Source of the DNA: Bradyrhizobium lablabi | Lineage (GTDB): Bacteria > Pseudomonadota > Alphaproteobacteria > Rhizobiales > Xanthobacteraceae | Assembly: GCF_018131005.1 (NCBI RefSeq) | Contig: NZ_JAFCJK010000002.1 | Location: 124,001-188,000, forward strand | Length of the DNA: 64,000 nt | Direction: 5' to 3' | Part shown: in pieces, positions 43,427 through 52,018 of the stretch | How positions within the stretch are numbered: the stretch's first letter is position 1 | Layout of the letters: each line of letters starts with the position of its first letter | The notes under the pieces: generated by a model | Told to the model about the DNA's origin: nothing | Database searches by the model: none | The model's input: the letters and a program-made list of their open reading frames with translations, nothing else | Made by a program: the position numbers and the translations under genes

Positions 43427-45261
43427 AGCGCATCCTGTTAATTGATCTGAGCGAGCGCGAGCTGAAAGAGCGCGTCAAGCTACATGAACGGCACGACCAG
43501 CTCGTCGCCGCGAAGCGCATCGGGGGCCAGACTGGAGGTCTCACCGACGCGCAGGAAGCCGACCTCGTGCGCATCGCTGCCGCGCTCGACAGCGACTACC
43601 CGGTCGATCCGTTCTTCCAAAGCGTTGCCGCCGCAGTGACGCATACGCCCTGGACGGACCTAATCAAGAACCGGGACAGCGTGGTCGCGATGTACGGCCT
43701 GTTCGGCTCGCAGTGGCAGAGGCCCAATGAGGCAGATGAGGAACTGACCGAGGAGGAGAAGGAGGTTGCCTTTGTCTGCGGCCTCCTGGAACTGGACAAT
43801 ATCACCCTCGCGAGCGCGCCCGACTTCATCAAGAAGGTGAGTGAGGCGCACGGCGAGCTGCGTCAGAACGAAGCGCTGTTCCGCGCCGCCTACACTACCT
43901 TCAGCCGGCGTTACGAGACCGACGTGCAGAGACAGATCGACCAGGGACTGGTCGACCGCGACATCCTTGGCTGCATCGATCCAGACGGATCGATCAACCA
44001 GGATCCTGACCAGGGCAACAAGCCCTACCGCCGCGACGTGAAGGGCGATCCGCACCCCGCCGACATGCCCGGCTGGGAGCCGTTCCCGACCGACATCGTC
44101 AACGTGATGTCGGCGAAGAACATCGCGGCAGTGGTGCGCAAGCTGGTCAACGACCGCGTGACGGCGAACGATCCCTGGATCAGCAGCCGCCTGGAAAGCG
44201 CCTACAACATGACCACCGGCGTGGTGGAAGGCGCGCCGCCCTCGACCATCGAGATCATGCTGCCCGATCTCGAGGAAGCGATCGACATCGAGATCGTCAA
44301 GGGCAACGTCGAAGCCTCCCAGGGCATCTACTTCTGCTGGCAGCTCGACGAGGGCGTGCGGCTGTTCCAGGTGGTCGAGCGCATCGTCGACCTGTTCCGT
44401 CAGGGCCTGGTGCCGGTCGGACGCGGCAAGGTCGGCGACTTCCTGTTCGGCTACTACAAGAAGGCGGCCGAGCGCCTCACAGAGGCGGAGCGGCGCGACC
44501 TCTATCTGCGCATGTTCGGCGCGCCGGGCGGCAACCCGGCGAGCGAGCCGAACCGTGACTTCAACGAACTGTGGCTGCGCTTCGTTTCGGCGGTCTCAAG
44601 CTTTGCGCGTCAACTCACCGTGGAGCGCCTGCTGCGCAATTCCGTGCCAATGGCGGTGAGCCAGGAACAGGTGCGCAAGGCGGCGCGTGATCTCGGCGCC
44701 AACCTGTCGCGCAATGGCTACGGCATCGGCTACTACGCCGCCACCGAGCTGCAGCAGACCATCATCGAGTTCCGCGACATCCTGCAGGACAGCGAGCTGC
44801 GCAACGCCTTCGGGGCACGCGACATGTGGCAGGTGATCGACATGGTCAACGTCAACTATCTCGGCGGCGCGCGAAACACCCACCGCTATCGCACCCAAAG
44901 CCGCGCCGGCGCGGTGATCATCCGCTGGGTCGCCGACAACGTGCAGCGCCTCGCCAATATCGGCGGCGACGTCATCGACCCCGACGCGATCGTCAATCCG
45001 CGGCTGCGAATCGTCAACGCCTCCGCCAATCCGCTGCTCAAACCGAGCGATTGGGATCTGGTCAATGCCTGCGAACAGTGGCTCGCGGTCGGCGGCGTAC
45101 AGGAGCAGAGCATCGAGCAGTATTCGCAGCCGATCGAGGCTCCGACCATGACCAGCCGGCCGATCGACATTCCGCAGGTCGCTCGCGACGTGCTCGGCGG
45201 CATGGGGATCGGACTGAACGGCTCCGGTTCGCCGACCAACATCGGGCTGCCGTCGCTATGA
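43423..45261 (+). CDS. Paralogue family B, large member (612 aa), function unknown
   Basis: Strong AGGAGG before the ATG. Mostly alpha-helical by pattern: KRILLIDLSERELKERVKLH, then acidic segments (EADEELTEEEKEVAFVCGLL). Residues ~307-555 (LDEGVRLFQVVERIVDLFRQ ... DWDLVNACEQWLAV) align by eye with residues ~89-302 of the gene at 48930: the shared pattern includes F...ERLT..ER..L....F, a FGARDMWQVIDMVN versus FGVHDLWGLLNVVG block, and a final AVIIRWVADNVQR versus ATVLAWLAAAVPQ block. No enzyme motif is seen. Probably a structural or scaffold component of the assembly. Confidence 0.75.
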   Translation: MKRILLIDLSERELKERVKLHERHDQLVAAKRIGGQTGGLTDAQEADLVRIAAALDSDYPVDPFFQSVAAAVTHTPWTDLIKNRDSVVAMYGLFGSQWQRPNEADEELTEEEKEVAFVCGLLELDNITLASAPDFIKKVSEAHGELRQNEALFRAAYTTFSRRYETDVQRQIDQGLVDRDILGCIDPDGSINQDPDQGNKPYRRDVKGDPHPADMPGWEPFPTDIVNVMSAKNIAAVVRKLVNDRVTANDPWISSRLESAYNMTTGVVEGAPPSTIEIMLPDLEEAIDIEIVKGNVEASQGIYFCWQLDEGVRLFQVVERIVDLFRQGLVPVGRGKVGDFLFGYYKKAAERLTEAERRDLYLRMFGAPGGNPASEPNRDFNELWLRFVSAVSSFARQLTVERLLRNSVPMAVSQEQVRKAARDLGANLSRNGYGIGYYAATELQQTIIEFRDILQDSELRNAFGARDMWQVIDMVNVNYLGGARNTHRYRTQSRAGAVIIRWVADNVQRLANIGGDVIDPDAIVNPRLRIVNASANPLLKPSDWDLVNACEQWLAVGGVQEQSIEQYSQPIEAPTMTSRPIDIPQVARDVLGGMGIGLNGSGSPTNIGLPSL

Positions 45262-45277
45262 GACAGAGGAGAACACG

Positions 45278-46330
45278 ATGCAACGCCAACAAGCCCACGC
45301 GCAGCCGATGGCGGCGCATGTCAAGCAATCACTGAAGCAGGCCGCGCACTCGCTCGGCGTGCGCGACCCGCTGCCGATCATGGGACCGCTGATCGACCGC
45401 ACCTTCTACCGGCCCGATGACGACGTAGCCTATGCGGACAACCGCCTCACCCCAGGGGCGGTGCCGTTCGAGCCCTCGTTCTCCGAGGCCGAGCCCGACA
45501 CCCTCCGATTCACTATCGAGCCGCTCGGGCCCGATGCCTCGCCGGTCGACCGGCGCAACGAAGCGACCAACGAGATGCGCCGCTTGATCGCTCCGCTGTT
45601 CGGGCGCGAGGCGCTCAATTGGTTCGATGCGCGCAGCGAGGAATGGCGCGGCTTCGGCGGGCTCGGCTGGATGTCCTACGGCGCCTGGTTCGGCAGCGCT
45701 TTCGACGAAGACGGCCTCTACGGCGCGAAGATCTACTACGAGATCGCGCCCTCGCAGATCGACGCGCTCGCGCCGAACCTCGCGCGACTCACACGGCTTG
45801 CGATGAGCGTGATGCCCGGCCTGATGCCGATCTTCACCTCGATCGGCTGCAAGCGCGACGCCGGGACACAGCGCGTCACCTTCATGCATCGCGGGCCGCT
45901 CGCGCTCTCCGCGCTAGGGCCGCTGATGAACCGGCTCGGCATCGGCCACCAGCTCCCAAGCCTGATGCGCGTGGTCGGGGTCGCGCTCGGCGGCCGCTTC
46001 GAACTGCCTAACGGCGGCGTGCTGGTCGGGCTGCGCGATACGCCGGCCGGCGTCGAGATGAAGCTCGAAGCGCTGCTCGCCGCGGTGCCGGACCTGCCGA
46101 GCCGCTTCCTCGACCTGCTGCGGCTAGGCCTTGCGGAACGACCGCGCCAGGTCGCGGCGCTCGAGCGCTGGCTCTCGGCGTTCGGGGTCGATGACGCGAA
46201 CGAGCCCGGCCACTTCTCGGTGCTGTCGGTGACGGTGACGCCGAACGCGCAGGCGCGCATCAACCTCTATGTGCGGCCGATCGAATTCCAGATCTCCGAC
46301 GCCCTCGACGAGCAGCGCGTGCAGAACTGA
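45278..46330 (+). CDS. Unknown operon protein, faint aromatic-prenyltransferase-like pattern (350 aa)
   Basis: MQRQQAHAQPMAAHVKQSLK leads into an alpha/beta pattern in which strands such as DGLYGAKIYYEIAP, TQRVTFMHRGPLAL, AGVEMKLEALLAAVP and AQARINLYVRPIEFQI alternate with helices. Strand motifs of the KIY.E and NLYVRP kind at regular spacing recall ABBA-barrel aromatic prenyltransferases (DMATS or cyanobactin PTase type). The resemblance is weak, and no diagnostic prenyl-diphosphate-binding residues can be assigned. The gene follows AGAGGAG, 16 bases after the previous stop. If the resemblance is real it could modify peptides made or cleaved by the operon. Confidence 0.6.
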   Translation: MQRQQAHAQPMAAHVKQSLKQAAHSLGVRDPLPIMGPLIDRTFYRPDDDVAYADNRLTPGAVPFEPSFSEAEPDTLRFTIEPLGPDASPVDRRNEATNEMRRLIAPLFGREALNWFDARSEEWRGFGGLGWMSYGAWFGSAFDEDGLYGAKIYYEIAPSQIDALAPNLARLTRLAMSVMPGLMPIFTSIGCKRDAGTQRVTFMHRGPLALSALGPLMNRLGIGHQLPSLMRVVGVALGGRFELPNGGVLVGLRDTPAGVEMKLEALLAAVPDLPSRFLDLLRLGLAERPRQVAALERWLSAFGVDDANEPGHFSVLSVTVTPNAQARINLYVRPIEFQISDALDEQRVQN

Positions 46331-46341
46331 GGAGGCCCGAG

Positions 46342-47688
46342 ATGCCAAGCGTATTCCCGTCGACTGCGCTCCGGCGCGCTGCGCCGCAACTGCCTCCTGC
46401 CCGTTCGCGCGTCAGTCCGCAGACGCTGCAGGCAACGCGGGTCGCGGTGCACGACCTGCTGCGGCAGACCCAGGCCTTCAATGCGCTGCCCGAGAACAAG
46501 CGGCGCGAGCTCGCCAACGGCCTGGTGCAGATCGGCACCTATCTGGCCGAGCCCGACGGGATGCGCCTGAAGCGGCAGAGCCCGCAGGTGCGCGCCCTCG
46601 CCGGCGATGACCCGCCCAAATTCGGCACTGCCATCGCGACCGGAGTCGAGCAGGCCAAGGCCTTCATCGAGGGAGTAAATTTTCCAGAATTCGTCTCTGG
46701 GTTGATTCAGGGAGTGTTTCACAGCATCGTACAGAGCTCGATCGAGCAGATGGAGGCCTATGCCAAGCTGGTGGCCGACGTCTCCAAGAGCCTGAACCAG
46801 TTCCGCGACGACAACACCACCGACAACCAGGGCCGCGATCACCTGGTCGACCAGTTCCCCGACCTGTTCGAGCTGAGCATGGCGGGCGGGGACGATGCCT
46901 TCGGCGATTTCGGCGGTGACGACAATGCGCCGCCGCAGCCCAAGGTCACGCTGCGCGATGGCATCGACGAGAAGTCCGCTATCGACCGGCTCAACCGCTC
47001 GCTGCCGCTCGACAGGCCGCTGACCGGGCTCGACGACGAACTGGTCGAAGCGCTGCTGGTTCCGGCAGCGCGCACCCAGATCGCCACAGGCCGCCAGCAG
47101 TTGCTCGCCACCATGGTAATGCTGGGCATCAACCGCATCGTGGTCACCGACGGCAAGATTTCGGCCAAGGTGGTATTCGACTTCAAGGCTTCCGACAGCC
47201 GCAAATATGCGCGTAGTGCGACCCGCTTCGACCACGAGAAAGATGCTTCCGGCAACCTGCAGATGACGAGCACCTATTCGGGCGACTACGAGGGCAAGAG
47301 CGAAGGCGGCAGCTACAGCAAGAGTTCGGATTCGGAGGAACGGCGCGACGGCAGCTACTACTCCAAGGGAAACTACCGTTATTCGCAGCAACCCGTGCTC
47401 AACATGATGAGCACCTCGAAGCTGATGGACGACTCGCAACTCAGCGCCAAGGCACAACTTGTAGGTGCAGTTGAGGTGAACTTCAAGAGTGACTTTCTGC
47501 CGCTTGAAAAAATGGCGAACCCGGAAAACATCGCGGCGATCCAGATGAACGCGCAACCGGGCATGGTGAAGACCATGGCGGGCCGTCCGCAGACAGCGAC
47601 ACCTGCCTCCGCTGCGCCCGCGCCGGCAGCCACCGCACCGGCACCCGCGACCGCCACACCTGCCACGCCGGCACCCGCGGCGCGGTGA
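46342..47688 (+). CDS. Paralogue family A, member 2 (448 aa), function unknown
   Basis: Blocks in order: an N-terminal helical block (~28-75) with VAVHDLLRQTQAFNALPENK and YLAEPDG; helical core (~112-173) VNFPEFVSGLIQGVFHSIVQ, QMEAYAKLVADVSKSLNQF, DHLVDQFPDL; an acidic Gly/Asp loop; RQQLLATMVMLGINR (~250-264) with IVVTDGKISAKVVFDFKAS; a Ser/Gly/Tyr-rich segment (~300-355); and the C-terminal strand VEVNFKSDFLPLEKMA (~378-393) before an Ala/Pro tail. Eleven bases separate it from the upstream gene. No active-site motif is visible. Likely a structural subunit, perhaps making a heteromer with its paralogues. Confidence 0.75.
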   Translation: MPSVFPSTALRRAAPQLPPARSRVSPQTLQATRVAVHDLLRQTQAFNALPENKRRELANGLVQIGTYLAEPDGMRLKRQSPQVRALAGDDPPKFGTAIATGVEQAKAFIEGVNFPEFVSGLIQGVFHSIVQSSIEQMEAYAKLVADVSKSLNQFRDDNTTDNQGRDHLVDQFPDLFELSMAGGDDAFGDFGGDDNAPPQPKVTLRDGIDEKSAIDRLNRSLPLDRPLTGLDDELVEALLVPAARTQIATGRQQLLATMVMLGINRIVVTDGKISAKVVFDFKASDSRKYARSATRFDHEKDASGNLQMTSTYSGDYEGKSEGGSYSKSSDSEERRDGSYYSKGNYRYSQQPVLNMMSTSKLMDDSQLSAKAQLVGAVEVNFKSDFLPLEKMANPENIAAIQMNAQPGMVKTMAGRPQTATPASAAPAPAATAPAPATATPATPAPAAR

Positions 47689-47709
47689 TCGTACACAGAG
47701 GGCCCGAGT

Positions 47710-48933
47710 ATGACGACAAAGGCCTGGCTCGACGACGAGACGCTTGCGGTGGTGCGTCCGCAGGTCCGCCAATTGCTGGAGTCCTCGCAGGGCTTTCGTG
47801 CCCTGCCGACCGAACAGCAGCGCGACATGGCGCGCACCATGGTGCGGGTTGCATCCTATATGGCGAACCCGGACGGACTCGCCAAGCAGGAGCTCACCCC
47901 GGGGCGCGCGCTGCTCGCGCATGCGCACGGCGCTGTCGATCCCCATGCTGCCGCGCGCGGGCAGCCCGCGAGCCGGCCGCTGGCGCGTGCCCAGGATGCC
48001 GCGGTCGATGCCGCCGGCCGCAAGGCGTCCGACAAGATCGGCACCTTCGCGGGCGCCGACTTCCAGGCCGGCGCGGTGCGCCAGGGGGTCGAGCAGTACA
48101 AGAACCTGATCGGCTCGGTCGATTTCGCGAGCTTCGTGGGCGGGTTGATTCGGAATGTATTCCAAGCGATCGTGAACGCATCGATTCAGCAGATGAATGC
48201 CTATGGCGAGCTGCTCAAATCGGTCGCGCAGACCGTCGACCAGTTCGCGCAGGACAATATCAGCACGAACAATGCACGGGACTGGCTGGTCGATAAGTTT
48301 CCCGACGCGATCGACATAGATGAGGAAGGCGCGGACGAGGAAGGCGGCCAGCCCAAGCTCGTGCTCAAGGGAGAGGACAACGACGCAGCGCTCGCGCGCA
48401 TCAACGGCGAGATCGGTATGGCCGAGCCCATCACAGACCTGTCCGATCCCGAGCAGGAGACCCGCCTGGTGATGGCGGCGCGGCTGCAGATGGCGCGAAG
48501 CCGCCAGCAGCTACTCTCCTCGATGGTGCTCCTTGGCATCAACCGCATCGTGGTCACCGACGGCGCGATCAACGCCAAGGTCGTGTTCGACCTCAAGGCC
48601 AGCGACCAGGCGCAGCGCCAGGCGCGCGCCTCACTCTACGACAGCCAGTCGAGCATGAACCGCAACACCAGCGCCGCCGGGGTGCACTTCGGTTGGGGCG
48701 CGGCCGGCAGCGTCAATGTCAACGAGCAGCGCCATATCACCACGGTCGGCTCGGCAGTCGACGAGAGCTCGGAATCGAAGGCGGAGGTGAAAGCGAAGCT
48801 CAGTGGCGAGGTGCGGGTGAACTTCAAATCGGATTATTTTCCTATGGAAAAGCTAGCCACCCCCGGCATGATCGCAGCAATCCAAGGCAACTCGCTCCCG
48901 GTGGATCCGAACGTGAAGCCGTCGGCTAAATGA
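47710..48933 (+). CDS. Paralogue family A, member 3 (407 aa), function unknown
   Basis: The N-terminal block (VVRPQVRQLLESSQGFRALP, MVRVASYMANPDG), the core (VDFASFVGGLIRNVFQAIVN, QMNAYGELLKSVAQTVDQF, ARDWLVDKFPD), RQQLLSSMVLLGINR with IVVTDGAINAKVVFDLKAS (~264-290) and the C-terminal GEVRVNFKSDYFPMEKLA (~369-386) match member 2 closely. The middle carries a Gly/Ser-rich segment (VHFGWGAAGSVNVNEQR). Upstream of the core there is a tandem A/G-rich linker. Its stop overlaps the ATG of the next gene (ATGA). Function unknown. Confidence 0.75.
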   Translation: MTTKAWLDDETLAVVRPQVRQLLESSQGFRALPTEQQRDMARTMVRVASYMANPDGLAKQELTPGRALLAHAHGAVDPHAAARGQPASRPLARAQDAAVDAAGRKASDKIGTFAGADFQAGAVRQGVEQYKNLIGSVDFASFVGGLIRNVFQAIVNASIQQMNAYGELLKSVAQTVDQFAQDNISTNNARDWLVDKFPDAIDIDEEGADEEGGQPKLVLKGEDNDAALARINGEIGMAEPITDLSDPEQETRLVMAARLQMARSRQQLLSSMVLLGINRIVVTDGAINAKVVFDLKASDQAQRQARASLYDSQSSMNRNTSAAGVHFGWGAAGSVNVNEQRHITTVGSAVDESSESKAEVKAKLSGEVRVNFKSDYFPMEKLATPGMIAAIQGNSLPVDPNVKPSAK

Positions 48934-49928
48934 CCGCGCCATTGCGGAGATCGGTAACCGCCATGCGCATCGGCTCCGATATCTTTCCAATTGAGGCGCG
49001 CGCGCCGCGCCGCATCGATCCGCGGCTACTGCAGGTGCTGGCGCAGTCGCTGGCGACCACGCGACGTGTCGCGCTGCGGCGCGCCGCGCGCGCTGCCGCG
49101 CTCGCCGAGCTCGGCGATATCGAACTGCCCGACTCGGCGCCGACCGCGGAGGACGCCGCGCATCTCGAGGTGATCGCGCCGCTCTATCTCGCCTGCGAGC
49201 TCGAACATGCCGGCCTGTTGCGCACCGCCGAGCTGGTCGCCGGCCTGTTCGCCAGCGGCGCGCTCACCCAGCCGCTCGGCGCGACCGCGCAGCTGATCAT
49301 GGAATTCTGGAAGGGACGGCGCGAGCGCCTCGCCACGCCCGAGCGCGAGCAGCTGTTCGCACAGGTGTTCGAGCCGCAGGCTTTCTACCCGATGATGCAG
49401 GCGCTGTGCGACGCGCTCGCCGACCAGCTCGACGATCCGCCGCGTGCGAGTGATATCCATGCCCGCGTCGCCCTGCAGCAGGCGGCCGATGTGCTCGCCG
49501 GCTGGCTCTCACCGCGCGCCGTCGGCATGGCGACGTTCGCCGCGAATGACATCGTGCAGGCGCTGTCGCAGGCGACGCATTTCCTGCGCGACCGACTGCT
49601 GCAGACCGCGTTCGGCGTGCACGACCTGTGGGGTCTCCTGAATGTCGTCGGCAGCCAGCAGGGCACTGGCAGCGGCGATATTCGGGGTCGCATCGACCTC
49701 GGCCGCGAGGGCGCGACCGTGCTCGCCTGGTTGGCCGCCGCGGTGCCGCAGCGCTATGCGTTCGACCCGGCGGCGCCGGAGGGCCAGCAGCTGATGGCCG
49801 CAGCCGAAGCCTGGCGCGGGGCGTGGCGAGCGGTGCAAGGCGCCGGACACGGCTCCTCGGCGCCGCCGGACATGCGCCTGTCCCGCAGCCCGGCCGCGCC
49901 GGAAACCGTCGCGGGATTGGCGCTGTGA
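48930..49928 (+). CDS. Paralogue family B, short member (332 aa), function unknown
   Basis: Helical protein: LRRSVTAMRIGSDIFPIEAR, LEHAGLLRTAELVAGLFASG, LIMEFWKGRRERLATPEREQ, FGVHDLWGLLNVVGSQQGTG, EGATVLAWLAAAVPQRY. From residue ~89 it parallels residues ~307-555 of the 612-residue protein at 43423, so both carry one shared helical domain. It overlaps both neighbours, by ATGA upstream and GTGA downstream. An ATG at codon 12 is an alternative start. No enzymatic motif. Confidence 0.75.
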   Translation: MTAPLRRSVTAMRIGSDIFPIEARAPRRIDPRLLQVLAQSLATTRRVALRRAARAAALAELGDIELPDSAPTAEDAAHLEVIAPLYLACELEHAGLLRTAELVAGLFASGALTQPLGATAQLIMEFWKGRRERLATPEREQLFAQVFEPQAFYPMMQALCDALADQLDDPPRASDIHARVALQQAADVLAGWLSPRAVGMATFAANDIVQALSQATHFLRDRLLQTAFGVHDLWGLLNVVGSQQGTGSGDIRGRIDLGREGATVLAWLAAAVPQRYAFDPAAPEGQQLMAAAEAWRGAWRAVQGAGHGSSAPPDMRLSRSPAAPETVAGLAL

Positions 49929-51868
49929 CCGCGCTGCGCACCACGCCGCCGCCCGACTGGCTGCGCCATACGGTGCGCGGCGTGCTCGAGCAGTCGCCCG
50001 GCTACCGCGGGCTGCAGCCGGATGCGCAGCGCGCGCTCGCCCAGGCGATGGTGAAGGTGAGCACACTTGCCGCCGCGCTGATCGCCGAGGAGGCCGAGGC
50101 CGACGCGGCGATCGCGCGCCCCGCCCTGCCCCGCGATCGCGCTGCGCCGCGCCGCGCGCCGCTCGCGCGCGCGCAGGACGCGCCGGAGTTCGGCACAGCC
50201 GCGAACCGCATCGCCGGCATCACGGGCAACGTGCTCAATGCGGTGTCGTTTCCCCGCTTTGTCACGGATCTCATAAGCGGCGTGTTCAAATCAATGTTGG
50301 ACAGCAATGCGCAGCAGATGCAGCTCTATGTCAAGCTGCTCAATGATGTCTCGGCCTCGGCCGAGGGCTTCGAGCATTCGCAGTTCAGCATCGTCGGCGT
50401 GCGCGGCTGGGTGGCGGAGCATTTTCCCGACCAGATCGAATACGACCTGCCCGAGGTCGAGCCGGGCGACGATCCGCCCGACCCGGAGGAGCTCGCCAGC
50501 ATCACGTTGCGGCTGAAGCCAAACGCCAGCATGCCGGAGCCGGATGCCCTGCGCGCGGTGCTCGGCCTCGGTCCGGAGGAGAGCGTAGAGGCCGGCAATC
50601 CCGAGCAGCTCGTGCCGCTTGCGCGTCGCGCGATCGCGCGCCAGCGCCAGCAGATGCTCGCGACCATGGTGATGCTCGGCATGCAGCGCATCGTCATCGA
50701 CAGCGGCCGGATCAATGCCTCGATGCGCTTTCACATCGACACGCGCAGCGCCGCGAGCGAGGACCGCGGCAGCCAGTTCGGCATGCAGAACCGCGTCAAG
50801 GCCGCCGGAAGCTTCGGCTACGGGCCGTGGGGCGCGAGCGCCGAGGTGGAGAACACCATCAGCTACGTGTCGACCCAGCGCTCGCAGAACACCGAGGAGA
50901 TCAACACCGACCTCGAGCTCAATTCCTCGGTCGAGCTCGTGTTCAAGACTGACTACCTGCCGCTCGAGCGGCTTGCCGGCGGGCCGCAAATCGAGCGCAT
51001 CAAAGTGAACACGCTTAGTCCCGAGGCCGAGATGAAGGCCGCGACCGACGCGCGCACCGCGCGCGACAAGGCGAATCGCGAAGCGGAGGCGAAGCGCGCC
51101 GAGGCGACCACCAAGGCCTTCGCGCCGGCGCTGTCACCGCCGCAGGCGGGCGGAAGAGGCACCGTCGAAGATGCCGACCGGGCGCGCGCCGATGCGGCCA
51201 AGAAGGAGAAGGAGAAGGAGAAGGAGAGGACGCAGCAGCCCAGGGAGAAGGAAAAGCCCAAGGAGCAGGAGAAGCCGAAGGACAAGGCCGCCAAGGCGCA
51301 GGCGCTCGCGGCGCAGGATGCCGCACGCGAGCCCGACGTCGTGTTCGTGCCGACGCAGCCCGAGGCGATCGACACGATGCTCACACTCGCGGCGCCGCGC
51401 CGCGGCGAGACGCTGATCGACCTCGGCTGTGGTGACGGGCGCATCGTGGTTGCGGCCGCGCTGCGCAGCGGCTGCCGCGCGATCGGCTATGACATTGATC
51501 CGCAGCGCGTTGCCGAGGCGCGCGCGCGCATCGCGGCCGCCGGCGTCGGCGATGTTGCGCGCGTCGAGCAGCGCGACCTGTTCGCCGTCGACCTGAGCCA
51601 GGCCGACGTGGTGACGCTTTACCTGTTGCCGCAGCTTAACGTGAAGCTGATCCCGCAGCTGTTGCGGTTGCGGCCGGGCGCGCGCGTCGTGTCGCACGAT
51701 TTCGCGATCGCCGGCGTCAGCCCGGATCGCGTAGTGCAGGACTACCTGCCGCGAACCGGCATGCTGAAGACCTATTTCCTGTTCACCGCGCCGCTGCGAT
51801 TACATGGCGCGCCGGTGCATCAGTGGCGCGAATCCGCCCACATGCCTTGGGAAGAAGCGGCAGCTTGA
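49925..51868 (+). CDS. Paralogue family A member 4 fused to a SAM-dependent methyltransferase (647 aa)
   Basis: Starts at GTG 49925 overlapping the previous stop (GTGA). Residues 1-360 repeat the family A plan: WLRHTVRGVLEQSPGYRGLQ; core VSFPRFVTDLISGVFKSMLD, QMQLYVKLLNDVSASAEGF, VRGWVAEHFPD; RQQMLATMVMLGMQR (~240-255); and VELVFKTDYLPLERLA (~335-352). Residues ~385-460 form a Lys/Glu/Ala-rich charged linker, probably a long helix. Residues ~470-647 form a class I methyltransferase: motif I ETLIDLGCGDGRIVVAAALR, motif II region GYDIDPQRVAEARARI, then VTLYLLPQLNVKLIPQLLRL and RPGARVVSHDF as in DOT1-like or protein methyltransferases. Last gene of the operon. The substrate may be the co-encoded proteins. 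Confidence 0.85.
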   Translation: MTALRTTPPPDWLRHTVRGVLEQSPGYRGLQPDAQRALAQAMVKVSTLAAALIAEEAEADAAIARPALPRDRAAPRRAPLARAQDAPEFGTAANRIAGITGNVLNAVSFPRFVTDLISGVFKSMLDSNAQQMQLYVKLLNDVSASAEGFEHSQFSIVGVRGWVAEHFPDQIEYDLPEVEPGDDPPDPEELASITLRLKPNASMPEPDALRAVLGLGPEESVEAGNPEQLVPLARRAIARQRQQMLATMVMLGMQRIVIDSGRINASMRFHIDTRSAASEDRGSQFGMQNRVKAAGSFGYGPWGASAEVENTISYVSTQRSQNTEEINTDLELNSSVELVFKTDYLPLERLAGGPQIERIKVNTLSPEAEMKAATDARTARDKANREAEAKRAEATTKAFAPALSPPQAGGRGTVEDADRARADAAKKEKEKEKERTQQPREKEKPKEQEKPKDKAAKAQALAAQDAAREPDVVFVPTQPEAIDTMLTLAAPRRGETLIDLGCGDGRIVVAAALRSGCRAIGYDIDPQRVAEARARIAAAGVGDVARVEQRDLFAVDLSQADVVTLYLLPQLNVKLIPQLLRLRPGARVVSHDFAIAGVSPDRVVQDYLPRTGMLKTYFLFTAPLRLHGAPVHQWRESAHMPWEEAAA

Positions 51869-52018
51869 TCTCCGGCTGCATCCCTCGCGCTGTCATCCCG
51901 GCCGAAGCGCTACCGCGAAGCACCGGGACTCATCCACCATGATGCTTGGGGCGTTCGGGATGCTTGGCTCCCGGGTCGTGCTGGGCGAGTCCGGGATGAT
52001 GGCATCGATCTGGCCAGT

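Noticed and set aside
46267..48165. 632-codon minus-strand ORF
   Set aside because: Antisense shadow of two family A genes; no ribosome-binding site or domain.
34793..51868. Interpretation of the operon as a prophage, tailocin, eCIS or T6SS cluster
   Set aside because: No terminase, portal, capsid, tube, sheath, baseplate, VgrG/PAAR or ClpV-type protein can be recognised; only the amidase would fit.
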